Shown here one piece after another: positions 8,675 to 16,480 of a DNA stretch of 64,000 bases. Numbering within the stretch: position 1 is the first letter of the stretch; each line of letters opens with the position of its first letter. The stretch comes from Kitasatospora azatica KCTC 9699 (GTDB lineage: Bacteria; Actinomycetota; Actinomycetes; Streptomycetales; Streptomycetaceae): positions 3,596,001 through 3,660,000 of the forward strand of contig NZ_JQMO01000003.1 in NCBI RefSeq assembly GCF_000744785.1, read 5' to 3'. The notes beneath the pieces are model-generated. The model saw only the letters and a list, made by a program, of their open reading frames with translations, had not been told where the DNA came from and did not search any database. A program made the translations under genes and the position numbers.

Positions 8675-9997
8675 GTGCCCCAGGTACGACCGCGCGGGGA
8701 GCGGGCTGTGACCTCGCAGCTGGTGGAAGAGGCGACCGCCGTCCGAGTGCCGGTCCGTCGTGGGCACCGGCGGCGCGGGGCGCGGTTCGTCGTGCGGGTG
8801 CTCGGCGCGTTGCGCTACGCCGCACCGGCGCTGCTCGGGTACCTGGTGGTGCGCGCGATCGGCGTCGCGGTGCTGTTGCACTGGCACAGCCAGTCGATCA
8901 TGAACCCCGCGTACAAGCAGTTCGCGGACGGGCACCACGCGACCGCGCTGGTCCAGCTGGCCACGCTCTGGGACGCCCAGTGGTACCTGGACATCGCGCA
9001 CCACGGCTACGCCGGGACGCCCGCGCACGCGGGTCCGTTCGGCCCGTACCAGCCGTACGCCTTCTTCCCGGTGTACCCGGCGCTGATCCGGGTCGTCTGG
9101 ACCGTCCTGCCGCTGCCGCTGCACTACGCGGCCCTGCTGACCGCCTGGGTGGCGGCGCTGGCCGCCGCCTGGGGCATCTTCAAGGTCGCCGACAAGCTCT
9201 ACGGCCGCCGGGCCGGAGTGATCGCCGCGGTGCTGTGGGGCGTCACGCCGTACGCCGTGGTCGAGAGCATGGCCTACTCCGAGCTGCCGTTCTGCGCGCT
9301 GGCCGCCTGGACCATGTACGCCGCCGTGAGCAGGCGCTGGATCCTGGCCGGGGTGCTCAGCACGCTGGCCGGCCTGACCCGGCCGACCGGTGTCGCGGTG
9401 GCCGCGGCGATCGGCATCGGCGCGGCCTGGGTGCTGGTCTCCCAGTGGTGGCGGGGCCGTCGCGGCACGCTGCCGGCCGAGGATCGGATCGCCTGGTGGC
9501 GACTGGTCCTGGGCGGCGCGATCGCGCCGGTCGGCTTCGTCGGGTACATCGCCTGGGTCGGCGTAGTCAAGGGCCGGATGGACGCCTACTTCCGGATACA
9601 GGACGCCTGGCAGTCGCACTTCGACTACGGACGCTCCACCTGGGACTCCTTCCACCACATGCTGACCGTGCCCGGCGGCATCTGGCTGACCGACCTGGTG
9701 GTGGCCGTGGTGCTGGTGGCCTCGGCGCTGCTGCTGGTCCTGTCCGTGCTCCAGCGCCAGCCGCTGCCGCTGCTGGTGTTCAGCGCGATCACCCTGCTGC
9801 TGGCCGTCGGCGACGCCGCGTACTTCAACTCCCGGGCCCGCTTCCTGGTGCCGGCATTCGCCCTGCTGTTCCCGCTGGCGGCGAACCTGGCACGGGTGCG
9901 CACCCGTGCGGTGGTGCCGACGGTGCTGGCCTCGGCGGCGGTGTGCTCCGCGCTGTACGGCGGCTACGTGGTCTTCGTCTACACCAACTCACCCTGA
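8675..9997 (+). CDS. PIG-V-like mannosyltransferase family membrane protein
   Basis: A 440-residue GT-C-type membrane protein with about ten hydrophobic segments. The LWDAQWYLDIAHHGY motif near residue 110 (acidic residue in the first large loop, then the aromatic-rich PYAFFPVYPALI segment) is characteristic of the PIG-V/GPI mannosyltransferase-II-like family found in actinobacteria. Two GTG starts are possible. GTG 8675 has AAGGGAG four bases upstream; GTG 8708 has GGGGAG six bases upstream and would shorten the basic cytoplasmic tail by 11 residues. It follows the GT87 gene by 85 bases. A role in mannosylating a membrane lipid or secreted protein is inferred from family only. Confidence 0.82.
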   Translation: MPQVRPRGERAVTSQLVEEATAVRVPVRRGHRRRGARFVVRVLGALRYAAPALLGYLVVRAIGVAVLLHWHSQSIMNPAYKQFADGHHATALVQLATLWDAQWYLDIAHHGYAGTPAHAGPFGPYQPYAFFPVYPALIRVVWTVLPLPLHYAALLTAWVAALAAAWGIFKVADKLYGRRAGVIAAVLWGVTPYAVVESMAYSELPFCALAAWTMYAAVSRRWILAGVLSTLAGLTRPTGVAVAAAIGIGAAWVLVSQWWRGRRGTLPAEDRIAWWRLVLGGAIAPVGFVGYIAWVGVVKGRMDAYFRIQDAWQSHFDYGRSTWDSFHHMLTVPGGIWLTDLVVAVVLVASALLLVLSVLQRQPLPLLVFSAITLLLAVGDAAYFNSRARFLVPAFALLFPLAANLARVRTRAVVPTVLASAAVCSALYGGYVVFVYTNSP

Positions 9998-10046
9998 GCA
10001 CCAACTCACCATGGGTCACGAGAGAGAATCTGGCAGGTCTGCAGGC

Positions 10047-11570
10047 ATGAGTGTCGGCACGATGAGTACTGCCTCCGAACTCCCCGAGCAATCGGCGGGG
10101 GACGGGGAGGCAGGCGGCGGGGGCGTCGGACGGAACATCTTCGACCTGGCGCGGCGCGGATACTGGCTCTGGCCCGCCCTGCTGACCCTGGGCTTCGGCG
10201 TCTACGGCAGTGCCCGGGTCGGCCTGTGGCGCGACGAGCTGGCCACCTGGAGCGCGATCAACCGCAGCCCCGGCCAGCTGTACTACCTGCTGCACCACGT
10301 GGACGCCGTCTCCGGTGCCTACTACCTGTTCCTGCAGGAGTGGGTCCGGCTGTTCGGCCACTCCCTGACCGTGCTGCGGCTGCCCTCGGCGCTGGCCATG
10401 GCCGGGGCCGCCGCCTTCGTCGCGCTGACCGGCGGGAAGCTGTTCAACAAGCGGACCGGTCTGACCGCGGGCCTGCTCTTCGCGGTGATCCCCTCGGTCT
10501 CCCGGTACGCGCAGGAGGCCCGCTCCTACGCCATCGTGGTGCTCGCGGTGGCTGCGGCGACCTGGCTGCTGCTGCGGGCGCTGGAGCGCTCGGGAACGCT
10601 GCGCTGGTTGCTGTACTCGCTGGCCGTCGCGACCGTGGGCGTCTTCCACATGGTGGCGCTGGCCATACTCGCGCCGCACGCGCTGATCGTGGTGGCGCGC
10701 TGGTGGCGCGAGCGTGACCGTCGACTGCTGCTGGGGTTCCCGGCGGCGGCGCTGGTGGCACTGCTGGCGGTGCTGCCGATCGCCTACGAGGGGCACAAGC
10801 AGGCCGGGCGCCAGCTCGGCTGGACCAGTGCTCCGGACCTGAAGTACGTGGCCGACCCGTTCTGGCGCGGGCTGTACGGCTCGACCTGGGTGAGCCTGTG
10901 CGTGCTGGCACTGGCGGTGCTGCCGCTGGCCTGGCCGCGCGGGCGCCGACCGGCGGTCACCATCGCGGCCGTCGCGATCCTGCCGATCGCGCTGATCTGG
11001 GTGGTCTCGCAGAGCTCGAGCCACTACTTCCTCGACCGCTACCTGCTCTTCACGCTGTCCGCCTGGGCGGTGCTGGCCGGTGCCGGGCTGTGCGCGCTGC
11101 GGCCGCGGGCGCTGGTGGCGGTCGGGTTGGTGGCGGTCGCGCTGGTCGGGCTGGACGACCAGAGGCACCTGCGGCAGGTGGGTTCGCGCGAGCAGTTCAA
11201 CGCCAAGGCGGCCGCCGCCGTGATCGCGAAGGACTACCAGCCGGGTGACGGCCTGATCGCCGTTCGCGGTGACAAGGCGTACCTGCAGATCGAGACCGCG
11301 GTCGACTACGACCTGCCGGCCGACCGGACGCCGAGGACCGTCCTGGTCTCGAAGACAGCGGCGGCGTACGGGGACCTGCTGCCGCTGCCCTGCGCGGACC
11401 CGACGGCGTGTGTCGGCGACACCCCGCGACTGTGGGTGGTGACCATCGGGAACTGGCTGGACCCGTTCACCGGGCTGTCCTCGGGCGAGCTGGCCGCACT
11501 GCAGAACTACAAGCAGGTCTCGTCGACCAATGTGCCCGGGCTGATGGTGACGCTCGTCGAGCGGAAGTGA
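10047..11570 (+). CDS. GT39-like membrane glycosyltransferase, copy 1
   Basis: A 507-residue polytopic protein of the PMT_2/GT39-like GT-C superfamily. The first periplasmic loop holds the acidic motif GLWRDELATWSA (the Asp-Glu pair usual for metal/donor phosphate handling), followed by SPGQLYYLLHHVDAVSGAYY. About ten hydrophobic helices follow, including the conserved SSHYFLDRYLLF segment, then an extracytoplasmic C-terminal domain of about 130 residues. I chose ATG 10047 because the protein then starts MSVGT, aligning with MSVSS of the neighbouring paralogue. A longer frame upstream overlaps the previous gene and lacks family similarity. It ends 140 bases before its close paralogue, so the pair arose by tandem duplication. 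Donor is likely a polyprenyl-phosphate sugar; acceptor unknown. Confidence 0.85.
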   Translation: MSVGTMSTASELPEQSAGDGEAGGGGVGRNIFDLARRGYWLWPALLTLGFGVYGSARVGLWRDELATWSAINRSPGQLYYLLHHVDAVSGAYYLFLQEWVRLFGHSLTVLRLPSALAMAGAAAFVALTGGKLFNKRTGLTAGLLFAVIPSVSRYAQEARSYAIVVLAVAAATWLLLRALERSGTLRWLLYSLAVATVGVFHMVALAILAPHALIVVARWWRERDRRLLLGFPAAALVALLAVLPIAYEGHKQAGRQLGWTSAPDLKYVADPFWRGLYGSTWVSLCVLALAVLPLAWPRGRRPAVTIAAVAILPIALIWVVSQSSSHYFLDRYLLFTLSAWAVLAGAGLCALRPRALVAVGLVAVALVGLDDQRHLRQVGSREQFNAKAAAAVIAKDYQPGDGLIAVRGDKAYLQIETAVDYDLPADRTPRTVLVSKTAAAYGDLLPLPCADPTACVGDTPRLWVVTIGNWLDPFTGLSSGELAALQNYKQVSSTNVPGLMVTLVERK

Positions 11571-11596
11571 CGGTACGGAGCATCCGCTGCAGCCGG

Positions 11597-11625
11597 GCTC
11601 CTCGACGGTGACCCCGTCGAGGAGC
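11597..11625 (+). terminator. Hairpin between the tandem GT39-like genes
   Basis: GCTCCTCGACGG (11597-11608) and CCGTCGAGGAGC (11614-11625) form a 12-base perfect stem with a 5-base loop, 27 bases after the stop of copy 1. No T-run follows, so it may terminate weakly or only slow transcription before copy 2. Confidence 0.55.
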
Positions 11626-11710
11626 GCCCGGTAGCGGACTGCGTATCCTGCAGGGGACGCCGGCATCGTGGGGGACCGGCGGGGTGGGGAAAACTGGCCG
11701 GGGGGCTGTG

Positions 11711-13249
11711 ATGAGCGTCAGTTCGATCTGTGTTGTGCCGGAAACCATACGGGTGGACGACCGCCCGGCCGAGGTCGGACGCCGGCTGCGGGACGTGGCG
11801 AGACGCGGGTACTGGCTGCCGCCGGCCGTGCTGACGCTCGCCGTCTGCATGTACCACATCACCCGCACCGGCCTGTGGCGGGACGAGCTGGCCACCTGGA
11901 GCGCGGTCGACCGCAGCCCGGGGCAACTGTTCCAGCTGCTGCACCACATCGATGCGGTGTCGGGGGCCTACTACTTCCTGCTCAAGGGCTGGGTCGGCCT
12001 GTTCGGGCACTCGCTGCTGACGCTGCGGATGCCGTCCGCGCTGGCGATGGCCGGCTCCGCGGCCCTGGTCGCGCTGATCGGCCGTCAGGTCTTCGACCGG
12101 CGGGTCGGATTGACCGCCGGCCTGCTCTTCGCGGTGATCCCGTCGGTCAGCCGGTACGGCCAGGAGGCGCGCTCGTACGCCTTCGTGGTGCTCGCGGTGG
12201 CCGCCGCGAGCTGGGCGCTGCTGCGCGCCCTCGAACAGCCGCGGGCCGGGCTGCGCGGACTCGGCTGGTGGGGGCTCTACGCCTGCTGCGTCGGCTGCGC
12301 CGGACTCTTCCACCTGGTCTCGCTCACCATCCTGGCCAGTCACGCCGGGATCGTCGCCCACCGCTGGTGGCGGGTGCGCGCCCGGGGGCAGGTGGTGGGC
12401 TTCGTGCTGGCGGTCCCGGTCGGCCTGCTGCCGCTGCTGCCACTGGCCTGGATCGGCATGCACCAGCAGGGGCGCCAGCTCGGCTGGCTGGCGGCACCGA
12501 CCATCCAGTACGTCGGCGACGCGTTCTGGCCCGGCCTGTTCGGCTCCTCCTGGACCAGCGTCACCGTGATGGCTCTGGCGGCACTGCCACTGGCCTGGCC
12601 GCGCGGTCGGCGCCGCACCCTGGACCTCTACCTGCTGGCCATGCTGCCGGTCGGGCTGGTCTGGCTGGTGTCGCAGAGCGGCTCGCACTACTTCCTCGAC
12701 CGCTACCTGCTCTTCACCCTGCCGTTCTGGGTGCTGCTCGCCGCGAGCGCGCTGGCCGGGCTGCGCCCGCGCGCGGTCGGGCTGGTCGGCCTGGCCGCCG
12801 TGGTGCTGCTGGCCGCGCCGCAGCAGCTGCAGCTGCGGCAGCCGTACGCGCGCGAGCATTTCGACGCGGCCAAGGCGGCGGCCGTGCTTGCCGCGGGCTA
12901 CCGGCCGGGCGACGGCATGGCCCTGCCCAGGGGCTCCTTCCACTGGTTCTTCCAGGTCGACACCGCGCTCGGCCTCTACCTGCCGTCCCAGGTCGCGCCG
13001 ACCGACGTCTTCCGGGCCAAGTCCCCGGCCCAGCAGCAGGGCCTCTACTCGGCGGGGTGCCCCGACGACCAGACGCTCTCCTGCCTGGCGGCCGCGGCGG
13101 CGCCCCGGATCTGGGTGGTGACCGTCGCCGAACCCAGTGACCCGTTCGCCGGCCTGTCCGAGGCCGAGAAGGCGGCGCTGACCTCGCAGTACCGGGTGCG
13201 GTCGGTGACCGAGGTGCCGGGCATGGTGCTCACGCTGATGGAGCGGTAG
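11711..13249 (+). CDS. GT39-like membrane glycosyltransferase, copy 2
   Basis: A 512-residue paralogue of the preceding gene, with the same architecture: GLWRDELATWSA motif near residue 50, SPGQLFQLLHHIDAVSGAYY, about ten membrane helices, the SGSHYFLDRYLLF segment and a C-terminal extracytoplasmic domain. Most differences fall in the helices' edges and in the C-terminal domain, which carries two Cys residues (GCPDDQ and LSCLAA) comparable to the Cys pair of copy 1. ATG 11711 is preferred, giving MSVSS like copy 1; GTG 11708 is adjacent. The C-terminal domains diverge more than the catalytic loop, which would fit different acceptors for a common donor. This is inference. Confidence 0.85.
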   Translation: MSVSSICVVPETIRVDDRPAEVGRRLRDVARRGYWLPPAVLTLAVCMYHITRTGLWRDELATWSAVDRSPGQLFQLLHHIDAVSGAYYFLLKGWVGLFGHSLLTLRMPSALAMAGSAALVALIGRQVFDRRVGLTAGLLFAVIPSVSRYGQEARSYAFVVLAVAAASWALLRALEQPRAGLRGLGWWGLYACCVGCAGLFHLVSLTILASHAGIVAHRWWRVRARGQVVGFVLAVPVGLLPLLPLAWIGMHQQGRQLGWLAAPTIQYVGDAFWPGLFGSSWTSVTVMALAALPLAWPRGRRRTLDLYLLAMLPVGLVWLVSQSGSHYFLDRYLLFTLPFWVLLAASALAGLRPRAVGLVGLAAVVLLAAPQQLQLRQPYAREHFDAAKAAAVLAAGYRPGDGMALPRGSFHWFFQVDTALGLYLPSQVAPTDVFRAKSPAQQQGLYSAGCPDDQTLSCLAAAAAPRIWVVTVAEPSDPFAGLSEAEKAALTSQYRVRSVTEVPGMVLTLMER

Positions 13250-13277
13250 GGGGGCGGGTTCCCCGTGGCCGCCGGAT

Positions 13278-13300
13278 CTGTCGGTGGCGGGCCATAGACT
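13278..13300 (+). promoter_or_regulatory. RecA-NDp-like (PafBC-type) promoter of pcrA
   Basis: CTGTCGGTG (13278-13286), eight bases, then TAGACT (13295-13300) matches the mycobacterial LexA-independent DNA-damage promoter consensus TTGTCRGTG-N8-TAnnnT at all positions but the first. It lies 10 bases upstream of the pcrA ATG, and a GGAGGG ribosome site falls between. Confidence 0.75.
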
Positions 13301-13309
13301 CGGAGGGCC

Positions 13310-15901
13310 ATGAGTAGCCTCTTTGACGACCTCCCGCTGCCCGGCTTCGAGCCCTTCGAGGCGAAGCCCGCCGCCGACGCGATGCCCGTCGACCTTGCCG
13401 AGGAGCCTCCGCCGGAGGAGTACCACGGCCATGACGAGGGCGGTTACGAGGAAGAGATCCCCGCGGATCTCTTCCACACCGACTACGCCGCCCAGGCCGC
13501 CCGCGACGCGTACTACCGCAACGGCGCGCACCGCACCGTGGTCGACCCCGCGCAGCTGCTGGAGGGGATGAACGACCCGCAGCGCGAGGCCGTGCTGCAC
13601 GCCGGGTCGCCGCTGCTGATCGTGGCCGGCGCCGGGTCCGGCAAGACCCGGGTGCTGACCCACCGGATCGCCTACCTGCTGGGCGCGCGCGGGGTGCAGC
13701 CGGGGGAGATCCTGGCGATCACCTTCACCAACAAGGCGGCCGGCGAGATGCGCGAGCGCGTCGAGCAGCTGGTCGGCCCGCGCGCGCGGGCGATGTGGGT
13801 GTCGACCTTCCACAGCGCCTGCGTGCGGATCCTGCGCCGGGAGAGCAAGCGGCTCGGCTTCACCTCCAGCTTCTCGATCTACGACTCGGCGGACTCGCAG
13901 CGGCTGATGTCGCTGGTCTGCCGGGACCTCGACCTGGACCCGAAGCAGTTCCCGCCGAAGTCCTTCACCGCCAAGGTCTCCAACCTCAAGAACGAGCTGA
14001 TCGACGAGGAGAGCTACGCGGCCCAGGCGTCCAACCCGATGGAGCGCAAGCTGGCCGAGGCCTACGCGCTCTACCAGGCCCGGCTGCGCGAGGCCAACGC
14101 GCTGGACTTCGACGACATCATCATGACCACCGTCAACCTGCTGCAGGCCTTCCCGGACGCGGCCGAGCACTACCGGCGGCGGTTCCGGCACATCCTGGTG
14201 GACGAGTACCAGGACACCAACCACGCCCAGTACATGCTGGTCCGCGAGCTGACCGGCGGGGCGGCCGGCTCGGCGCCCAAGCGCACGGTGGACGGGGAGT
14301 TCGTCAATCCGGCCCAGGCCGGCCTGGCCGAACTGCCGCCGGCCGAACTCTGCGTGGTGGGTGACGCCGACCAGTCGATCTACGCCTTCCGCGGCGCGAC
14401 CATCCGCAACATCCTGCAGTTCGAGGAGGACTACCCGGACGCCGTCACGATCCTGCTGGAGCAGAACTACCGCTCCACCCAGACCATCCTGTCGGCGGCC
14501 AACGCGGTGATCGAGCGCAACGCCAACCGCCGGGAGAAGAAGCTCTGGACGGCCGGCGAGCACGGCGAGAAGGTGATCGGCTACGTCGCGGACGACGAGC
14601 ACGGCGAGGCGCAGTTCATCGCCGAGGAGATCGACCGGCTGACCGACGCGGGCGACGCCCGGCCCGGGGACGTGGCGATCTTCTACCGGACCAACGCGCA
14701 GTCCCGGGTGTTCGAGGAGGTGTTCATCCGGGTCGGCCTGCCGTACAAGGTGGTCGGCGGGGTGCGCTTCTACGAGCGCAAGGAGGTCCGGGACGTCCTG
14801 GCCTACCTGCGGGTGCTCTCCAACCCCGAGGACACCGTGCCGCTGCGCCGGATCCTCAACGTCCCCAAGCGCGGCATCGGCGACCGCGCCGAGGCGATGA
14901 TCGAGGCGCTCGCCTCCCGTGAGCGGATCTCCTTCGCGCAGGCGCTGCTGCGGGTTGACGAGGCGTACGGGATGGCCGCGCGCTCGGCCAATGCGGTGAA
15001 GAAGTTCAACGCGCTGCTGGCCGGGCTGCGCGAGGTGGTCGAGTCGGGCGCCGGTCCGGCGGCGATCCTGGAGGCGGTGCTCGAGGAGACCGGGTACCTG
15101 GCCGAGCTGCAGTCCTCCACCGATCCGCAGGACGAGACCCGGGTGGAGAACCTGCAGGAACTCGCCTCGGTGGCCCTGGAGTACGAGCAGGACCCGGGCG
15201 AGCGGCCGGACGCGGGCGAGGACGGCGCGCCGCCGGTCGGCTCGCTGGCCGACTTCCTGGAGCGGGTCGCGCTGGTCGCCGACTCCGACCAGATCCCGGA
15301 CGACGAGGACGGCCAGGGCGTCATCACGATGATGACCCTGCACACTGCCAAGGGCCTGGAGTTCCCGGTGGTCTTCCTGACCGGGATGGAGGACGGGATC
15401 TTCCCGCACATGCGGGCGCTCAGCCAGGTCAAGGAGCTGGAGGAGGAGCGCCGGCTCGCCTACGTCGGCCTGACCCGGGCCCGGCAGCGGCTCTACCTGA
15501 CCCGCTCGGTGCTGCGCAGCGCCTGGGGCCAGCCCGCCTACAACCCGGCCTCGCGCTTCCTGGACGAGATCCCGGTCGACCTGGTCGAGTGGAAGCGCAC
15601 CGGCGCGACCGCGGTGCCGGCCTCGCGCGGGCTGTCGATGAGCGGTTCGCGGGGCGGCGGTGGCGGCGGTGGGCTGAGCTCGCAGGGGCCGAAGGCCGGC
15701 TGGGGCAAGTCCGCGCGGAAGGTGACGGAACGTGAGGTGGTGAGCCTGGCGGTGGGTGACCGGGTCAGTCACGACACCTTCGGACTGGGCACGGTGGCCG
15801 GCGTCGAGGGGGTGGGGGAGAAGGCGAAGGCGACCATCGACTTCGGCTCCTCGGGCCGCAAGGTGCTGCTGCTGCGCTACGCGCCGGTGGAGAAGCTGTG
15901 A
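13310..15901 (+). CDS. pcrA: ATP-dependent DNA helicase UvrD/PcrA
   Basis: An 863-residue superfamily-1A helicase acting in nucleotide excision and mismatch-type repair and in clearing proteins from DNA. After an acidic 80-residue N-terminal extension come the Q-motif and motif I (Walker A AGAGSGKTR, about 106-114), motif Ia (ITFTNKAAGEM), motif II (VDEYQDTN), motif III (GDADQSIYAFRGA), motif IV (QNYRST), motif V (MTLHTAKGLEFPVVFL) and motif VI (EEERRLAYVGLTRAR). The C-terminus ends in a Gly-rich linker and a Tudor-like PcrA domain (VGDRVSHDTFGLGTVAGVEG) that in relatives contacts RNA polymerase. All catalytic motifs are intact. ATG 13310 is preceded by GGAGGG. The promoter looks DNA-damage inducible. 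Length is typical for actinomycete PcrA. Confidence 0.97.
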   Translation: MSSLFDDLPLPGFEPFEAKPAADAMPVDLAEEPPPEEYHGHDEGGYEEEIPADLFHTDYAAQAARDAYYRNGAHRTVVDPAQLLEGMNDPQREAVLHAGSPLLIVAGAGSGKTRVLTHRIAYLLGARGVQPGEILAITFTNKAAGEMRERVEQLVGPRARAMWVSTFHSACVRILRRESKRLGFTSSFSIYDSADSQRLMSLVCRDLDLDPKQFPPKSFTAKVSNLKNELIDEESYAAQASNPMERKLAEAYALYQARLREANALDFDDIIMTTVNLLQAFPDAAEHYRRRFRHILVDEYQDTNHAQYMLVRELTGGAAGSAPKRTVDGEFVNPAQAGLAELPPAELCVVGDADQSIYAFRGATIRNILQFEEDYPDAVTILLEQNYRSTQTILSAANAVIERNANRREKKLWTAGEHGEKVIGYVADDEHGEAQFIAEEIDRLTDAGDARPGDVAIFYRTNAQSRVFEEVFIRVGLPYKVVGGVRFYERKEVRDVLAYLRVLSNPEDTVPLRRILNVPKRGIGDRAEAMIEALASRERISFAQALLRVDEAYGMAARSANAVKKFNALLAGLREVVESGAGPAAILEAVLEETGYLAELQSSTDPQDETRVENLQELASVALEYEQDPGERPDAGEDGAPPVGSLADFLERVALVADSDQIPDDEDGQGVITMMTLHTAKGLEFPVVFLTGMEDGIFPHMRALSQVKELEEERRLAYVGLTRARQRLYLTRSVLRSAWGQPAYNPASRFLDEIPVDLVEWKRTGATAVPASRGLSMSGSRGGGGGGGLSSQGPKAGWGKSARKVTEREVVSLAVGDRVSHDTFGLGTVAGVEGVGEKAKATIDFGSSGRKVLLLRYAPVEKL

Positions 15902-15996
15902 TTTTCCCCTCCCTTTAGCCCGAGACGAGTGGCGTCGCAGGCAGGAGCGCTAACCTCCCCTCAGGTCGGTTATTGCTGGTTAACGTGGAGGCAGTG

Positions 15997-16404
15997 ATGG
16001 GTGTGTCAGGCCCGATCCGGGTGGTGGTTGCCAAGCCGGGGCTCGACGGCCATGACCGTGGCGCCAAGGTGATCGCGCGGGCCCTGCGCGACGCCGGTAT
16101 GGAGGTGATCTACACCGGCCTGCACCAGACGCCCGAGCAGGTGGTGGACACCGCGATCCAGGAGGACGCGGACGGCATCGGCCTGTCCATCCTCTCCGGC
16201 GCCCACATGACCCTCTGCGCCCGGGTGATCGAGCTCCTCAAGGAGCGCGACGCGGCGGACATCAAGGTCTTCTGCGGCGGCATCATCCCCGATGCCGACA
16301 TCGCCGAGCTGAAGGCGCTCGGCGTCGCCGACATCTTCACCCCGGGCACCCCGACCCGCGACGTGGTCGCCTGGGTCGAGGCCAACCTGCGCGCGGCCGG
16401 CTGA
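15997..16404 (+). CDS. B12-binding small subunit of acyl-CoA mutase (methylmalonyl-CoA mutase type)
   Basis: A 135-residue stand-alone cobalamin-binding domain. The base-off/His-on motif DxHxxG is present as Asp17, His19 and Gly22 in KPGLDGHDRG; His19 is the lower cobalt ligand. The SILSGAH and CGGIIPDAD segments are the further nucleotide-loop contacts of this Rossmann-like fold. It needs a separate catalytic subunit; the candidate in this window is the mutase large subunit at 56515, which lacks a B12 domain. In S. coelicolor the corresponding small subunit was named IcmB (isobutyryl-CoA mutase), and one small subunit may serve several large ones. ATG 15997 is chosen because GGAGG lies 5 bases upstream; a TTG at 15973 would add eight unconserved residues. 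It follows pcrA by 95 bases. Confidence 0.93.
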   Translation: MGVSGPIRVVVAKPGLDGHDRGAKVIARALRDAGMEVIYTGLHQTPEQVVDTAIQEDADGIGLSILSGAHMTLCARVIELLKERDAADIKVFCGGIIPDADIAELKALGVADIFTPGTPTRDVVAWVEANLRAAG

Positions 16405-16480
16405 GCCGGCGCGGACCATCCCCGGGGCCGGACCGGCCCTGGGGCCGGCATGGGCCGACCTGGGTGGCAGCCGCCGGCGC

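Noticed and set aside
5621..13249. Natural-product gene cluster (acyltransferase plus four glycosyltransferases)
   Set aside because: No scaffold synthase, regulator or exporter is present; the enzymes are membrane GT-C types of envelope metabolism.
16425..16439. Terminator between the B12-binding gene and the DUF5691 gene (GGGCCGG-A-CCGGCCC)
   Set aside because: The seven-base palindrome leaves a one-base loop and no T-run; it is too weak to call.
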